64,000 nt of DNA, taken from assembly GCF_902506655.1 (NCBI RefSeq), contig NZ_LR734808.1, forward strand, positions 930,001 through 994,000, in the 5' to 3' direction. The stretch comes from Marinoscillum sp. 108 (GTDB lineage: Bacteria; Bacteroidota; Bacteroidia; Cytophagales; Cyclobacteriaceae). Each line of letters begins with the position of its first letter. Positions within the stretch are counted from its first letter, which is position 1. The notes beneath the pieces are model-generated. The model worked only from the letters and a program-made list of their open reading frames with translations, was not told where the DNA came from and did not search any database. Positions 16,015 to 24,689 of the stretch are shown piece after piece. Made by a program: the position numbers and the translations under genes.

Positions 16015-18586
16015 TCAAAAAGGCCTGCCGAGACTTGCCCTACTCCTGATCTCCAGGTTATGTAAACATGACCTTCAGGAGGAAATTCTGGGTAATCTGG
16101 AAGAGTCATTTCACAACCATGGAAGCAAAACACGTCTGTGGCGTGAGTGCCTCCTGTACCTCCGTCCTTCTTGTCTGAAAAACATCCACTTATCAAGCCA
16201 ACATCCCATGTTCATCTTTAACCCACTTCTGACCATCCGCAATCTGCGCAAACAAGGAATGAATACTGTCATTAATATTGCGGGATTCACCATTGGCCTT
16301 CTGTGCGTGTTTTTCCTGTATTTCTATGTCTCCAGTGAGTTGAAATACGACACTTTTCATAAGGACTACCATGAAATATACCGCGTGCTCAGAACCGCTG
16401 AGATGAACGGAAGTCCATTTAAAATTGGCGTCACCTCCGGACCCTATGCGAGAGCGTTGGAAACTGACTTTGAAGGGAAAATTCATACCTGCCGTGCCAG
16501 CCTGGAAACCAGTCTGGTCAAATACAAAGACAAACAATTCTTTGAAGAACATATCCTCTTCGCAGATGCTGATTTCTTTACTTTTTTCTCCTACCCACTG
16601 GCTACTGGGAATCCTGAGAGCGTTTTGAGTCAGGCGAATAATGTGGTCTTTTCTAAAGCACTCGCCCGAAAGTACTTTGGTGATGAAGACCCCATCGGGC
16701 AAATCATAGAGACAGAAGGTGAACAGTTCATTGTGACAGGTGTCATGGACAAAATACCATCAAAGTCACATCTGGAATTTGACATTATACTGCCGTTTGC
16801 CTTTTTGGATAAGTATGAATGGATGAGCAACTGGTGGAACAATGGATTGATTACCTATGCCAAGTTCACCTCCCCGAAAGACAGGCAGTATGTGGAGGGC
16901 CAATTACAGTGGTTTATGGAAAAATATATGGGGGATGATTTTGATCAGACCAAATCCAGAATAGGTTTGGTACTTGAGCCTCTGTCAGAGACCTATTTTG
17001 CCAGCGATGTTAGATATGATCTGGCTCGTCATGGTGACCTCACAAGCGTCTATATTCTCGCCATGGTAGCCGTTGCCATCCTATTCATAGCCTGCTTCAA
17101 CTATGTGAATATGTCCGTGGCCCTCTCCTTCAAGCGGGCACGGGAAGTAGGAATCAGAAAGATCATGGGTGGCAAAAAGGGTCGTTTAATTGTCCAGTTT
17201 CTTGGTGAGTCCCTGATGGTGATATTAGTGGCTGTATTTCTCGCCGGGGGGTTGAGTCAATTATTCCTCCCCTTGTTCAATAGCTTATTCGGGTTAGAGG
17301 TTACCTACAACTGGTCAGACCCCAATATCATGCTTTTCATAGGTGCGCTGGTAGCTTTGGTGGTCTTGTCTTCAGGGGTTTACCCAGCCATTCTACTGTC
17401 ATCATTTAAGCCCTTGCGGGTAATGAAAGGCGAAATGATCAAAGGCACCAAAGGGGTTTTCATTCGAAAAGGCCTTGTGGTCACTCAGTTTGTCATTGCC
17501 ATTTTCCTGATAGCCGTCACCTTCCTTGTGACCATTCAATTCCAGTACATGAAAAATAAGGAGCTTGGCTTTGACCAAGAATCCATCATCACCATAGACA
17601 TCAATAATGGTGACATCAGAAAGCAAATAGACACCTTCAAAGAGCGACTGCTAGCGAACCCGGCCATCGAGTCGGTTACAGCAGTATCAGGTGAGCCGGG
17701 AGGATTTCACGACGGAGCCAGTCTCCAGTTTAGTGGTATCGAGGAGCAATTGAAGATCAGGACGTTATTTGCAGATTATGACTTTCTGGAAACGCTCAAT
17801 GTACAACTTGTAGAAGGTCGCGATTTTGATCGTTCATTTGGTTCGGATATGAACGGAAGTGTGCTGATCAATGAAAAGGCGCTGGAAGAGTTGGGAATAT
17901 CCGCAGAAGAAGTGCTGGGCCAAACGGTGAAGATGCCGCTATGGGATGACTATAATCGAAAAGTAGTGGGCATAGTGGAGGATTATCATTTTCAATCCTT
18001 GAAAAGCCCAATAGAACCACTTTGCATTGTCCTGGGTGGCAGACCGAGAAAAGTAGTGGTAAGAGTACAGGCAGGTAGTTTGAACCAGGGACTCGAACAT
18101 ATGAACAACACCTGGGAAGAACTCATTGACGGGTTTCCCATGAACTATTCGTTTTTGGATGAATCTCTCTCCCGACTCTATGAAAATGAACAAAAGCAGC
18201 ACCATGTGTTTACCACCTTCTCCGTCATTTCACTTTTCCTGGCCACTTTGGGGATATTTGGGTTGGTGACCTACTCCGCACAGCGTCGCCAGAAAGAATT
18301 TGGTATTCGAAAAGTGCTTGGTGCTTCTGTTGGCGAGATCCTCTCTTTGATCTCGAAAGAATTTACCATCCTGATTCTCCTGGCCTTCATGGTATCTATC
18401 CCTCTTGCATGGCTCTTTGTCACCAACTGGCTGGAGGCCTTCAGCTATCGCATTGCATTGGAGGATTATTGGTATGTATTTGCAGCAAGTGGTATCGTAT
18501 CCTTGGTCGTGGCACTTCTGACTATTGGGTTTCGATCGCTCGGTGTGGCCCTATCCAACCCATCCGAAAGTATCAGGTGTGAGTAG
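16001..18586 (+). CDS. FtsX-type ABC permease with permease prefix domain
   Basis: An 861-residue permease. Residues 1-70 form a cytoplasmic prefix (LALLLISRLCKHDLQEEILGNLEESF) of the permease prefix domain 2 type. Two MacB_PCD-FtsX units follow: helix at about 85-110 (INIAGFTIGLLCVFFLYFYV), periplasmic domain, FtsX helices (SVYILAMVAVAILFIACFNY, GESLMVILVAVFLAGGLSQL, LFIGALVALVVLSSGVYPA), then the second copy ending in FRSLGVALSNPSESIRCE. The coupling motif REVGIRKIMGGKKG and its copy KEFGIRKVLGASVG are clear. Members of this group are usually linked to stress responses or antimicrobial peptide export. No ATPase gene accompanies it. Confidence 0.92.
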   Translation: MEPYNQKGLPRLALLLISRLCKHDLQEEILGNLEESFHNHGSKTRLWRECLLYLRPSCLKNIHLSSQHPMFIFNPLLTIRNLRKQGMNTVINIAGFTIGLLCVFFLYFYVSSELKYDTFHKDYHEIYRVLRTAEMNGSPFKIGVTSGPYARALETDFEGKIHTCRASLETSLVKYKDKQFFEEHILFADADFFTFFSYPLATGNPESVLSQANNVVFSKALARKYFGDEDPIGQIIETEGEQFIVTGVMDKIPSKSHLEFDIILPFAFLDKYEWMSNWWNNGLITYAKFTSPKDRQYVEGQLQWFMEKYMGDDFDQTKSRIGLVLEPLSETYFASDVRYDLARHGDLTSVYILAMVAVAILFIACFNYVNMSVALSFKRAREVGIRKIMGGKKGRLIVQFLGESLMVILVAVFLAGGLSQLFLPLFNSLFGLEVTYNWSDPNIMLFIGALVALVVLSSGVYPAILLSSFKPLRVMKGEMIKGTKGVFIRKGLVVTQFVIAIFLIAVTFLVTIQFQYMKNKELGFDQESIITIDINNGDIRKQIDTFKERLLANPAIESVTAVSGEPGGFHDGASLQFSGIEEQLKIRTLFADYDFLETLNVQLVEGRDFDRSFGSDMNGSVLINEKALEELGISAEEVLGQTVKMPLWDDYNRKVVGIVEDYHFQSLKSPIEPLCIVLGGRPRKVVVRVQAGSLNQGLEHMNNTWEELIDGFPMNYSFLDESLSRLYENEQKQHHVFTTFSVISLFLATLGIFGLVTYSAQRRQKEFGIRKVLGASVGEILSLISKEFTILILLAFMVSIPLAWLFVTNWLEAFSYRIALEDYWYVFAASGIVSLVVALLTIGFRSLGVALSNPSESIRCE

Positions 18587-18674
18587 CGCTCACGGGTTGG
18601 CAAATTGGTTTGGTTTTTGGTAAGAGATTTCAAGTCATATTTTACCTAAATTTAGCCCGCTAATTTATTGCCTC

Positions 18675-21600
18675 ATGAGATCACTTGCTACCCTATTCTT
18701 CTTCATCACAGCTTTATCACAAGTTGCTGCACAGGACACTGAATTAATCATTCCCCTGGGACATACCCGGCGTGTAGTGGATATGGCTGTCTCACCTGGA
18801 CAGCAGTGGGTGGCTTCCATTGATGGATCCACTGAGGTAAAACTTTGGGACCATGTGTCGGGAAGAGAGCTATACCACCTGCATCATCAGCAATCTGTTA
18901 ATGCCATCTCCTACCATCCCCGGAAGCAGTGGTTGGCCAGCGGAGATGATGGTGGTCAGCTCATCCTCTGGAGTGACCATGGCCTGAAAAAATGGACCAT
19001 CCAGGCACATGACGAAAAAATTAAACAAGTACGATTTACCTCTGGAGGAGACACTTTGGTGACTGCTTCAGCCGGGCAGATCGGAATATGGAATGCTGCA
19101 TCTGGCAGTCAAATTGCTCAATGGTCGTCACCAGTTGAATCCATCGAATCCATTTCAGTCATGAGAAATTACCTGATCATAGGCGGTGGTCAGGGGGAGC
19201 TGGCTATTATCCACGTCACCACCGGAGAGGTGATCAATCAACAGAAAGTTTCCGAAGCGCGCATTGGTAGTATCAGTTCAGGTCAAACAGGTGCTTTTCT
19301 GGGCACTGATGCGGGAGAACTCATCAAGCTTGATTGGAAGACATTTGGGATCACCAAGTCGGCGCCATTCAGTCTGAGAAATTATCGGGTGGTTTCGGAT
19401 CCGATTCAGAACCTGGTATATGCCTGTGGCCGGGATGCCAATGAAAATGTGAAAGTATTTGACGCTAAAACCCTCCAGGCCCTTCCGCTCTCTTTCGAGA
19501 TCGAAACAGATAAAAATTCCGAAGCATTTAAGTTTGGGTTAAGGGCAATGACCGTAGCTGCAGATACCCTATTGTTGATAGCAGATTATCAGCAGGTTAT
19601 ACGCACCTACGATCTGAAAAACAAGCTGTGGACAAGCCCCATATTCAAAGGGACAGCCGCCGCAGTTTATGACCTTGCCGTGAATCGGGCAGAAAATCAG
19701 CTGGCCATTGCCTCAGGTCATGGCTCCATCAAAGTAATAGACCTTACTGGTACTCAATCGGATATGATCCTCACAGGAAGTGAATTGGGAACCCGGGCCA
19801 TTGACTTTCACCCGGTGAATCCGGTCATAGCAGCCTATGGAATGGATGAACAAATCAGGGTTGTGAACCTGATCTCAAGGGAAGAAATTTTCACTTTGAA
19901 AGCCAAAGGCGAATACAGCACCACCCCCATCACATTTGATCCCACAGGCAAATACATCCTCAGAAAGAGTAGCAGCAGCGACTTTGATTTTTATCAATTC
20001 AAAAGCAAAACACCCAAGAACCTTAAGGTAAAGGATGGTCAGCAGTATGAGTTTTCGCCCGATGGCAGAAGGCTCGTTTTTCAAACGCCCTCTGGCCTTA
20101 GTATTTATGATCCCATCACCCTAAAAGCAATCAAGGAAATCCCAATCAAGGAGATTCAGGACATTTCCATTTCTGCGCAAGGGCTTACCGCTACGCTCCT
20201 TCGAGACGATCAGACGATCCACATTTTTGATAAGGATTATCAAAAAACCTCAACACTTACGATCCCTACAGAGGGACACAGCGATAAAATCTACTGGTCA
20301 CCTGATGGTCAATATCTCATTGGAATCAGAAACTCCACCAAACGTGGTGAAAGTGGTCCCGACTTCAGCATCAAAATCATCGATGTTCGGGACGGTCAGG
20401 TCACTTCTACTCTAAAGGGACATGCCGGGTTTACCAACTCCATTGCATTTATCAATGGACACCTGCTTAGCTCAGCTGTGGATGGAAAAATCAACATCTG
20501 GGACCTGAATAATGCACAGAACCCACTGAAAGGGTCGGTAGTTCCTTTAGACGATGACCAATATGTGATCACCACCCCGAAAGGTCTGTTTGACGCTACA
20601 CCTCGTGCGATGGATCAACTGCATTATGTGAAGGGTGGCAAGATCGTGGCATTATCCCAGATGAAATCTGCTTACTATGAGCCACACCTCCTTTCTAAGC
20701 TACTGGGGCTGAATGCTGAGCCGATACGCACTTCAGCAGATCTGTCGGGAGTTTCGCTTTACCCGGAGCTATCATTGGATCACCCACTCAAAAACAACGG
20801 CAAGTTAGGAATCAATCTCAGCAACAGTGGTGGAGGCATCGGACGGGTGATCATCATGATCAATGGAAAAGAAGTAAGCAGCGATGTGCGGGCGGCATCA
20901 GTGACCAATGAAGCATCAATAGAGATTGACTATGACATCACTAACCACCCTTTTCTATATAATGACAGGGTCAATAAAGTATCCATTAAGGCCTACAACT
21001 CAGATGGAACACTTAGTTCGGAAGAAAAGAGCTTGTACATTTTCGGAGAAGAGAAAAACACCGTAACGCCACGTATGTTCGCCATTATCGCGGGTAGCTC
21101 TGATTATGCGGGAGAAGCGCTGGATCTGAAATATGCCGCCAAAGATGCCACAGACCTGGCCAATGCTATAGGCCTAAGTGCGCAGGAATACCTGGGTGCA
21201 GAAAACACGCATATCACACTCCTGACGACCGATCAGGAAAAGGCTTTTTGGCCGACCAAAGAAAACATCAAGTCTGCTTTTGAAAGCTACTCCAAACAAG
21301 CCAAAGCCAATGACGTATTGCTAGTGTATCTCTCGGGACACGGAGTAAACCAGGGTGGTGAAAATAGTGACTTTTATTACCTCACCTGTACTGCAGAAAG
21401 TGGTGACATGAACAATAGCCTGACCAGGGAGAACTCGGCTATTGCGAGCAGCGAGTTTACAGAATATATCAAATCTGTGCCGGCTCTGAAGCAAATCCTC
21501 ATTATCGATGCGTGCCACTCCGGACGGCTGGCATCCTCTCTGGCCACTTCCAGAAGTGCTATGAGTTCCACGCAAATACGTGCCCTGGAGCGAATGAAAG

Positions 21601-22214
21601 ACCGCACAGGACTATTTGTATTGGCGGGCTCTGCTGCAGATGCTGTGAGTTACGAAACTACGCTGTTTGGTCAGGGGCTGCTCACCTACTCACTGCTCTT
21701 CGGTATGAAAGGAGCTGCGCTTCATGAAGACGGATTCGTGGATGTAATGGACCTCTTTCAGTTTGCAGCCAACAAAGTGCCCGAACTGGCAGAGGAAATC
21801 GGAGGAATCCAAAGACCTGAAATCAGAATGCCCGAAGACGGGAAAAGCTTTGATATCGGTAAACTCTCTGAATCATCACGCGAGAAGATTGCAATCAAAG
21901 CACCAAAACCAGTGTACGTTCATAGTCGCTTTCAGGACGAAAGTTCCATCTATGATCGGCTGGGAGTCAGCGATCTGATGGACAGCAAACTAGTGGAGCT
22001 GAGTAAAGCTAAAGACGCGCCTATTGTCTTCGTAGATGATAAGAGTTTTAGTGGAGCAACCATCATCAGCGGTAGATACACCGAATCCGGCGACCTCATT
22101 CGCGCACGGGTCAGCCTAATCAAAAAAGGAACCGAGCCTGAGGAAGTGAATCTGGAAGCCGTGAATATTGATCAGCTGACAGAGCAGATTGTAGAATTGC
22201 TTAAAGTGGATTGA
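18675..22214 (+). CDS. Exported WD40-repeat caspase-like protease (family C14)
   Basis: A 1179-residue protein with a signal peptide ending at VAAQ. Residues about 25-640 are WD40 repeats (VKLWDHVSGRELYHLHHQQSVNAISYHP as the type, cut here after twenty: DHVSGRELYHLHHQQSVNAI), forming one or two propellers. Residues about 690-790 look like an Ig-like linker. The caspase domain covers about 795-1060: MFAIIAGSSDYAG, catalytic His889 in VYLSGHGVNQGG and catalytic Cys947 in IIDACHSGRL. Both catalytic residues are intact. A C-terminal segment (SGATIISGRYTESGDLIRAR) resembles FlgO/TolB-like domains. It is predicted to act outside the cytoplasm. Target unknown. Its stop codon abuts the stop of the lipoprotein gene on the other strand with no gap. 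Confidence 0.9.
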   Translation: MRSLATLFFFITALSQVAAQDTELIIPLGHTRRVVDMAVSPGQQWVASIDGSTEVKLWDHVSGRELYHLHHQQSVNAISYHPRKQWLASGDDGGQLILWSDHGLKKWTIQAHDEKIKQVRFTSGGDTLVTASAGQIGIWNAASGSQIAQWSSPVESIESISVMRNYLIIGGGQGELAIIHVTTGEVINQQKVSEARIGSISSGQTGAFLGTDAGELIKLDWKTFGITKSAPFSLRNYRVVSDPIQNLVYACGRDANENVKVFDAKTLQALPLSFEIETDKNSEAFKFGLRAMTVAADTLLLIADYQQVIRTYDLKNKLWTSPIFKGTAAAVYDLAVNRAENQLAIASGHGSIKVIDLTGTQSDMILTGSELGTRAIDFHPVNPVIAAYGMDEQIRVVNLISREEIFTLKAKGEYSTTPITFDPTGKYILRKSSSSDFDFYQFKSKTPKNLKVKDGQQYEFSPDGRRLVFQTPSGLSIYDPITLKAIKEIPIKEIQDISISAQGLTATLLRDDQTIHIFDKDYQKTSTLTIPTEGHSDKIYWSPDGQYLIGIRNSTKRGESGPDFSIKIIDVRDGQVTSTLKGHAGFTNSIAFINGHLLSSAVDGKINIWDLNNAQNPLKGSVVPLDDDQYVITTPKGLFDATPRAMDQLHYVKGGKIVALSQMKSAYYEPHLLSKLLGLNAEPIRTSADLSGVSLYPELSLDHPLKNNGKLGINLSNSGGGIGRVIIMINGKEVSSDVRAASVTNEASIEIDYDITNHPFLYNDRVNKVSIKAYNSDGTLSSEEKSLYIFGEEKNTVTPRMFAIIAGSSDYAGEALDLKYAAKDATDLANAIGLSAQEYLGAENTHITLLTTDQEKAFWPTKENIKSAFESYSKQAKANDVLLVYLSGHGVNQGGENSDFYYLTCTAESGDMNNSLTRENSAIASSEFTEYIKSVPALKQILIIDACHSGRLASSLATSRSAMSSTQIRALERMKDRTGLFVLAGSAADAVSYETTLFGQGLLTYSLLFGMKGAALHEDGFVDVMDLFQFAANKVPELAEEIGGIQRPEIRMPEDGKSFDIGKLSESSREKIAIKAPKPVYVHSRFQDESSIYDRLGVSDLMDSKLVELSKAKDAPIVFVDDKSFSGATIISGRYTESGDLIRARVSLIKKGTEPEEVNLEAVNIDQLTEQIVELLKVD

Positions 22215-22415
22215 CTACTGACAGATGACACAATTCCCTGACTCATTGCTCTCACAGTCACTCAAAGTGGCGTAGCAGCCACCATCCAGGGTTCCATAAG
22301 GAGCGTCATCTGAGCAATGGGTGCAACTTTGCAGATCATCATCTCCACAGGAAATGGTCAGCGCTGCAAGGGTAAATGTGCCCAAAAGGGCGAAAAGTCT
22401 TAATTTCTTAGTCAT
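22215..22415 (-). CDS. Small six-cysteine lipoprotein, copy A
   Basis: A 66-residue lipoprotein: LFALLGTFTLAALTISC, with lipidated Cys followed by GDDD. The mature part has Cys in the order CTHC, CY, C, CVIC, giving two CxxC pairs and two single Cys. It is clearly a paralogue of the next gene upstream: the spacing GDDD-C-xx-C-x-DDA-CY-x5-C-CVIC is kept. No named family recognised. The paired CxxC motifs would suit metal binding or disulfides in the cell envelope; which one cannot be told. It is 42 bp downstream of copy B. Confidence 0.72.
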   Translation of the reverse strand: MTKKLRLFALLGTFTLAALTISCGDDDLQSCTHCSDDAPYGTLDGGCYATLSDCESNESGNCVICQ

Positions 22416-22457
22416 ATCGTGGATTCTTCGGTGTTTAAAAATATGCGAATTGTATGA

Positions 22458-22664
22458 TCAATTACAAATGACACAGTCACCCTTTTCGGCTGCCTCACAC
22501 TTTTCGATCGTTTCGTAGCACTCTTCTGAACCAAAAACCGACCAAACAGCATCGTCCGGGCACCCGGCACACGTACCTGTCACATCATCATCACCGCAGT
22601 GGGAAAATACAATAAGGCTCAAAACAGCCAGAATGACTAGCAAACTCTTGGTGTAATTCTGCAT
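22458..22664 (-). CDS. Small six-cysteine lipoprotein, copy B
   Basis: A 68-residue lipoprotein starting MQNYTKSLLVILAVLSLIVFSHC, then GDDDVTGTCAGCPDDAVW. It shares with copy A the GDDD after the lipid Cys, the CxxC, the DDA, the CY and the terminal CVIC. A GTG one codon earlier is possible, but the ATG at 22664 overlaps the TGA of the upstream gene (TGATG), which favours translational coupling to the ku operon. Function unknown. Confidence 0.72.
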   Translation of the reverse strand: MQNYTKSLLVILAVLSLIVFSHCGDDDVTGTCAGCPDDAVWSVFGSEECYETIEKCEAAEKGDCVICN

Positions 22665-23029
22665 CACATGGCCTTTCTATCGCTCCCAGATTCTTTTTTC
22701 TTCCCTTTGGCCTTTTCCATGGGTTTCTTAGCCTTCATGATGAGCTGACCAGTGGCTTTCTCCAAAAGCCCCTCATTTCCGTTGTAGTTATAGCCCATGC
22801 TTTTCACTTCTTTGATCACCTGGGCGTATTCCTCCACAGTGGCCGGATTGAATGGACTTCCTCCTTGTAAGTAGATGGCTTCCACTATCCCAAGGCTTCT
22901 TTTGAGTAGCTGAAATAGCTGGGTATTTTCATCACCTCCTGCGCTCATCATCTTTTGGCTGTAAACTTCAGGAATCAGTTCTTTGAGTCGTTCGAAATGC
23001 TCAGCGAGTATTTGGTTTTTATCATTCAT
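22664..23029 (-). CDS. Small protein with Lys-rich tail, third gene of the ku operon
   Basis: A 121-residue cytosolic protein of unknown function. Residues 1-95 are helical (HFERLKELIPEVYSQKMMSA, ENTQLFQLLKRSLGIVEAIY, ATVEEYAQVIKEVKSMGYNY). Residues 99-121 are a basic tail (KAKKPMEKAKGKKKESGSDR) that resembles the basic tail of the Ku protein encoded two genes upstream (DKKPMKKAKKEVEETKKKRK). Both ends overlap neighbours by TGATG, so it is tightly coupled to the TPR gene and to lipoprotein B. A DNA- or RNA-binding role of the tail is an inference. Confidence 0.75.
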   Translation of the reverse strand: MNDKNQILAEHFERLKELIPEVYSQKMMSAGGDENTQLFQLLKRSLGIVEAIYLQGGSPFNPATVEEYAQVIKEVKSMGYNYNGNEGLLEKATGQLIMKAKKPMEKAKGKKKESGSDRKAM

Positions 23030-23640
23030 CAGGCAAAGGATTTTAAGGTTTTTATCAGTTCAGAAGCAATTTTATGGTCATTGTCTGGTGACCTGTTAAT
23101 GTATTGATCGATGGCGTCAATGGCCTCTTTGTATTTTTTTAGCGAAATCAGTACCAGACCAAGGTTGTAGTAACTGTTCGGAAAATCCGGGTCTATATTG
23201 ATGGACACCTCATAATGGGTTTTGGCCAACGGAAAATTGCCCATATCGGAATATACGTTGGCGAGGTTATAGTGGGCTTCAAAATGCCTCGGGTTGAGCT
23301 CCAGGCACTTGGTGAGATAGTCAATGCTCTTGGCGAGCTCGTTCTGCTGAGATTTGAGGATACCCAAATTGCAGTAAGCATCCACCACCGACTGATCATG
23401 CTGAATAGCCAGTAAATAGTATTTCTCTGCCTCTGGATCATTTTGTTCATCCAGCATCAGGGCTTCTTCGAAAAAGCTATCGGACTGCGGTAAACTCACC
23501 AGTCGCCCCTCTTTAACTGGGCCATCAAACAGGTTCATTTGGCCATAGTCTTCTGGGTCGGGTCGCCTTCTTTTTCTCTTTACTTTCTTGGGCCCTAGCT
23601 TTTCTGGTGGGGTTACTGGAAATTTGATCACTCTGGCCAT
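23029..23640 (-). CDS. TPR protein coupled to Ku, with a clamp-binding-like motif
   Basis: A 203-residue protein. The first 45 residues are basic and probably disordered (GPKKVKRKRRRPDPEDYG), followed directly by QMNLFD (residues 34-39), which fits the QLxLF sliding-clamp motif. Residues about 60-200 are four TPR repeats (PEAEKYYLLAIQHDQSVVDA, YCNLGILKSQQNELAKSIDY, YNLANVYSDMGNFPLAKTHY, YNLGLVLISLKKYKEAIDAI). Its ATG overlaps the ku stop codon (TAATG) and its stop overlaps the next ATG (TGATG). The context points to an accessory role in end joining or a protein-protein adaptor; not shown. Confidence 0.82.
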   Translation of the reverse strand: MARVIKFPVTPPEKLGPKKVKRKRRRPDPEDYGQMNLFDGPVKEGRLVSLPQSDSFFEEALMLDEQNDPEAEKYYLLAIQHDQSVVDAYCNLGILKSQQNELAKSIDYLTKCLELNPRHFEAHYNLANVYSDMGNFPLAKTHYEVSINIDPDFPNSYYNLGLVLISLKKYKEAIDAIDQYINRSPDNDHKIASELIKTLKSFA

Positions 23641-24482
23641 TAGCTAGCCTTTCTTTTCTTTTTGGTTTCCTCCACTTCTTTCTTGGCTTTTTTCATAGGC
23701 TTCTTGTCTGCCTTGGCCTGTTCAATACTTTGCTTCAGAGCGGTCATGATATCCACTACTTCAGGCTCCTCTTCGGTGATACTGATCACCTCTTTGCCTT
23801 CTATCTTATTCATGATCACCTCTTTAAGCGCACCATTGTATCGATCCTCTAATTTAATATCTTCGAAACTTTTTGTCATAGAGTCGATCAGGGTATTTGC
23901 CATTTTGAGCTGCTCCGCGTCGATGGCTTCTTCCAGCGTATCCAGCTTTGGTACCTGCTTAATGCTTCTTACTTCCTCAGGATACCTCAATTTATACAGT
24001 AAAATGCCTCCCTCATGTGGTGTGAGCAAAACGACGTTTTCCCGATCACGCAGTACTACTTTACCTACCCCTACTTTTCCTGAAGCCCTGAGCGCTTCGG
24101 ATAGCAAGCCATAAGTTTTGGCGGCGACATCTCCATCCGGGCCGGCAAAATAAGGTGAGTCAAACAGGGTGGCATGCACTTCACTGGCGTCTACAAACCC
24201 CTCAATCTCAATTACCTTGGTGCTCTTGAGTTTTACTTTTTCAAAATCATCATTGTCCACAATCACAAACTGACCCGGCTCATACTGATAGCCCTTTACA
24301 ATATCTTCAGTACGCAAGGTCTCCCCGGTTACCTTATCCTTCTTCTCATACTTTACCGGATTGTGGGTTTCCTTAGACAGCAGATTAAAAGATATGGTCT
24401 GCTTGTTATCTATGGCATTGTAAATCCTGATGGGGATGGTGACCAGGGAAAATCGAATGTGACCCTTCCAAATTGCTCTCAT
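23640..24482 (-). CDS. ku: Ku, DNA end-binding protein of non-homologous end joining
   Basis: A 280-residue bacterial Ku. It begins MRAIWKGHIRFSLVTIPIRIYNA, the family hallmark, and has the beta-barrel ring core to about residue 220 (YEPGQFVIVDNDDFEKVKLKS, VVLRDRENVVLLTPHEGGIL). The C-terminal extension (about 250-280) is rich in Lys (KADKKPMKKAKKEVEETKKK), as in Ku proteins that slide or thread on DNA. Homodimeric Ku binds broken DNA ends and recruits LigD, whose gene lies 207 bp upstream on the same strand. A 22-bp dyad lies 13 bases before the ATG. First gene of a coupled operon of at least four genes. Confidence 0.97.
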   Translation of the reverse strand: MRAIWKGHIRFSLVTIPIRIYNAIDNKQTISFNLLSKETHNPVKYEKKDKVTGETLRTEDIVKGYQYEPGQFVIVDNDDFEKVKLKSTKVIEIEGFVDASEVHATLFDSPYFAGPDGDVAAKTYGLLSEALRASGKVGVGKVVLRDRENVVLLTPHEGGILLYKLRYPEEVRSIKQVPKLDTLEEAIDAEQLKMANTLIDSMTKSFEDIKLEDRYNGALKEVIMNKIEGKEVISITEEEPEVVDIMTALKQSIEQAKADKKPMKKAKKEVEETKKKRKAS

Positions 24483-24494
24483 GACTCTGTCGCG

Positions 24495-24516
24495 TTAACT
24501 TTCAGCAGAAAGTTAA
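24495..24516. promoter_or_regulatory. 22-bp dyad upstream of ku
   Basis: TTAACTTTC (24495-24503) and GAAAGTTAA (24508-24516) are perfect inverted 9-bp arms around AGCA. The dyad ends 13 bases before the ku start. It could be an operator or a hairpin in the 5-prime leader. No exact TAnnTTTG element is found in the 207-bp gap, which is AT-rich and holds another small repeat (AATTAT/ATAATT near 24565). Confidence 0.4.
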
Positions 24517-24689
24517 TAAAGATTCAATAATTAAACCAACTCAATAGGCTTATATTATTAATTATCAGCCCTTTATAATTCGTAATTAATCTACTCTCAT
24601 CACCCGCCCCACTGCTTAGAGCGCAGATTGAATTTTAAAGCAACACCCACCTGAATTTCAACTGAATAGCCATTACCTGTTGTAATCTT

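Noticed and set aside
23662-24114. 150-codon open frame antisense to ku
   Set aside because: Ser/Leu-rich reading of the complementary strand of a Lys/Glu-rich gene; no start context or homologue-like motif.
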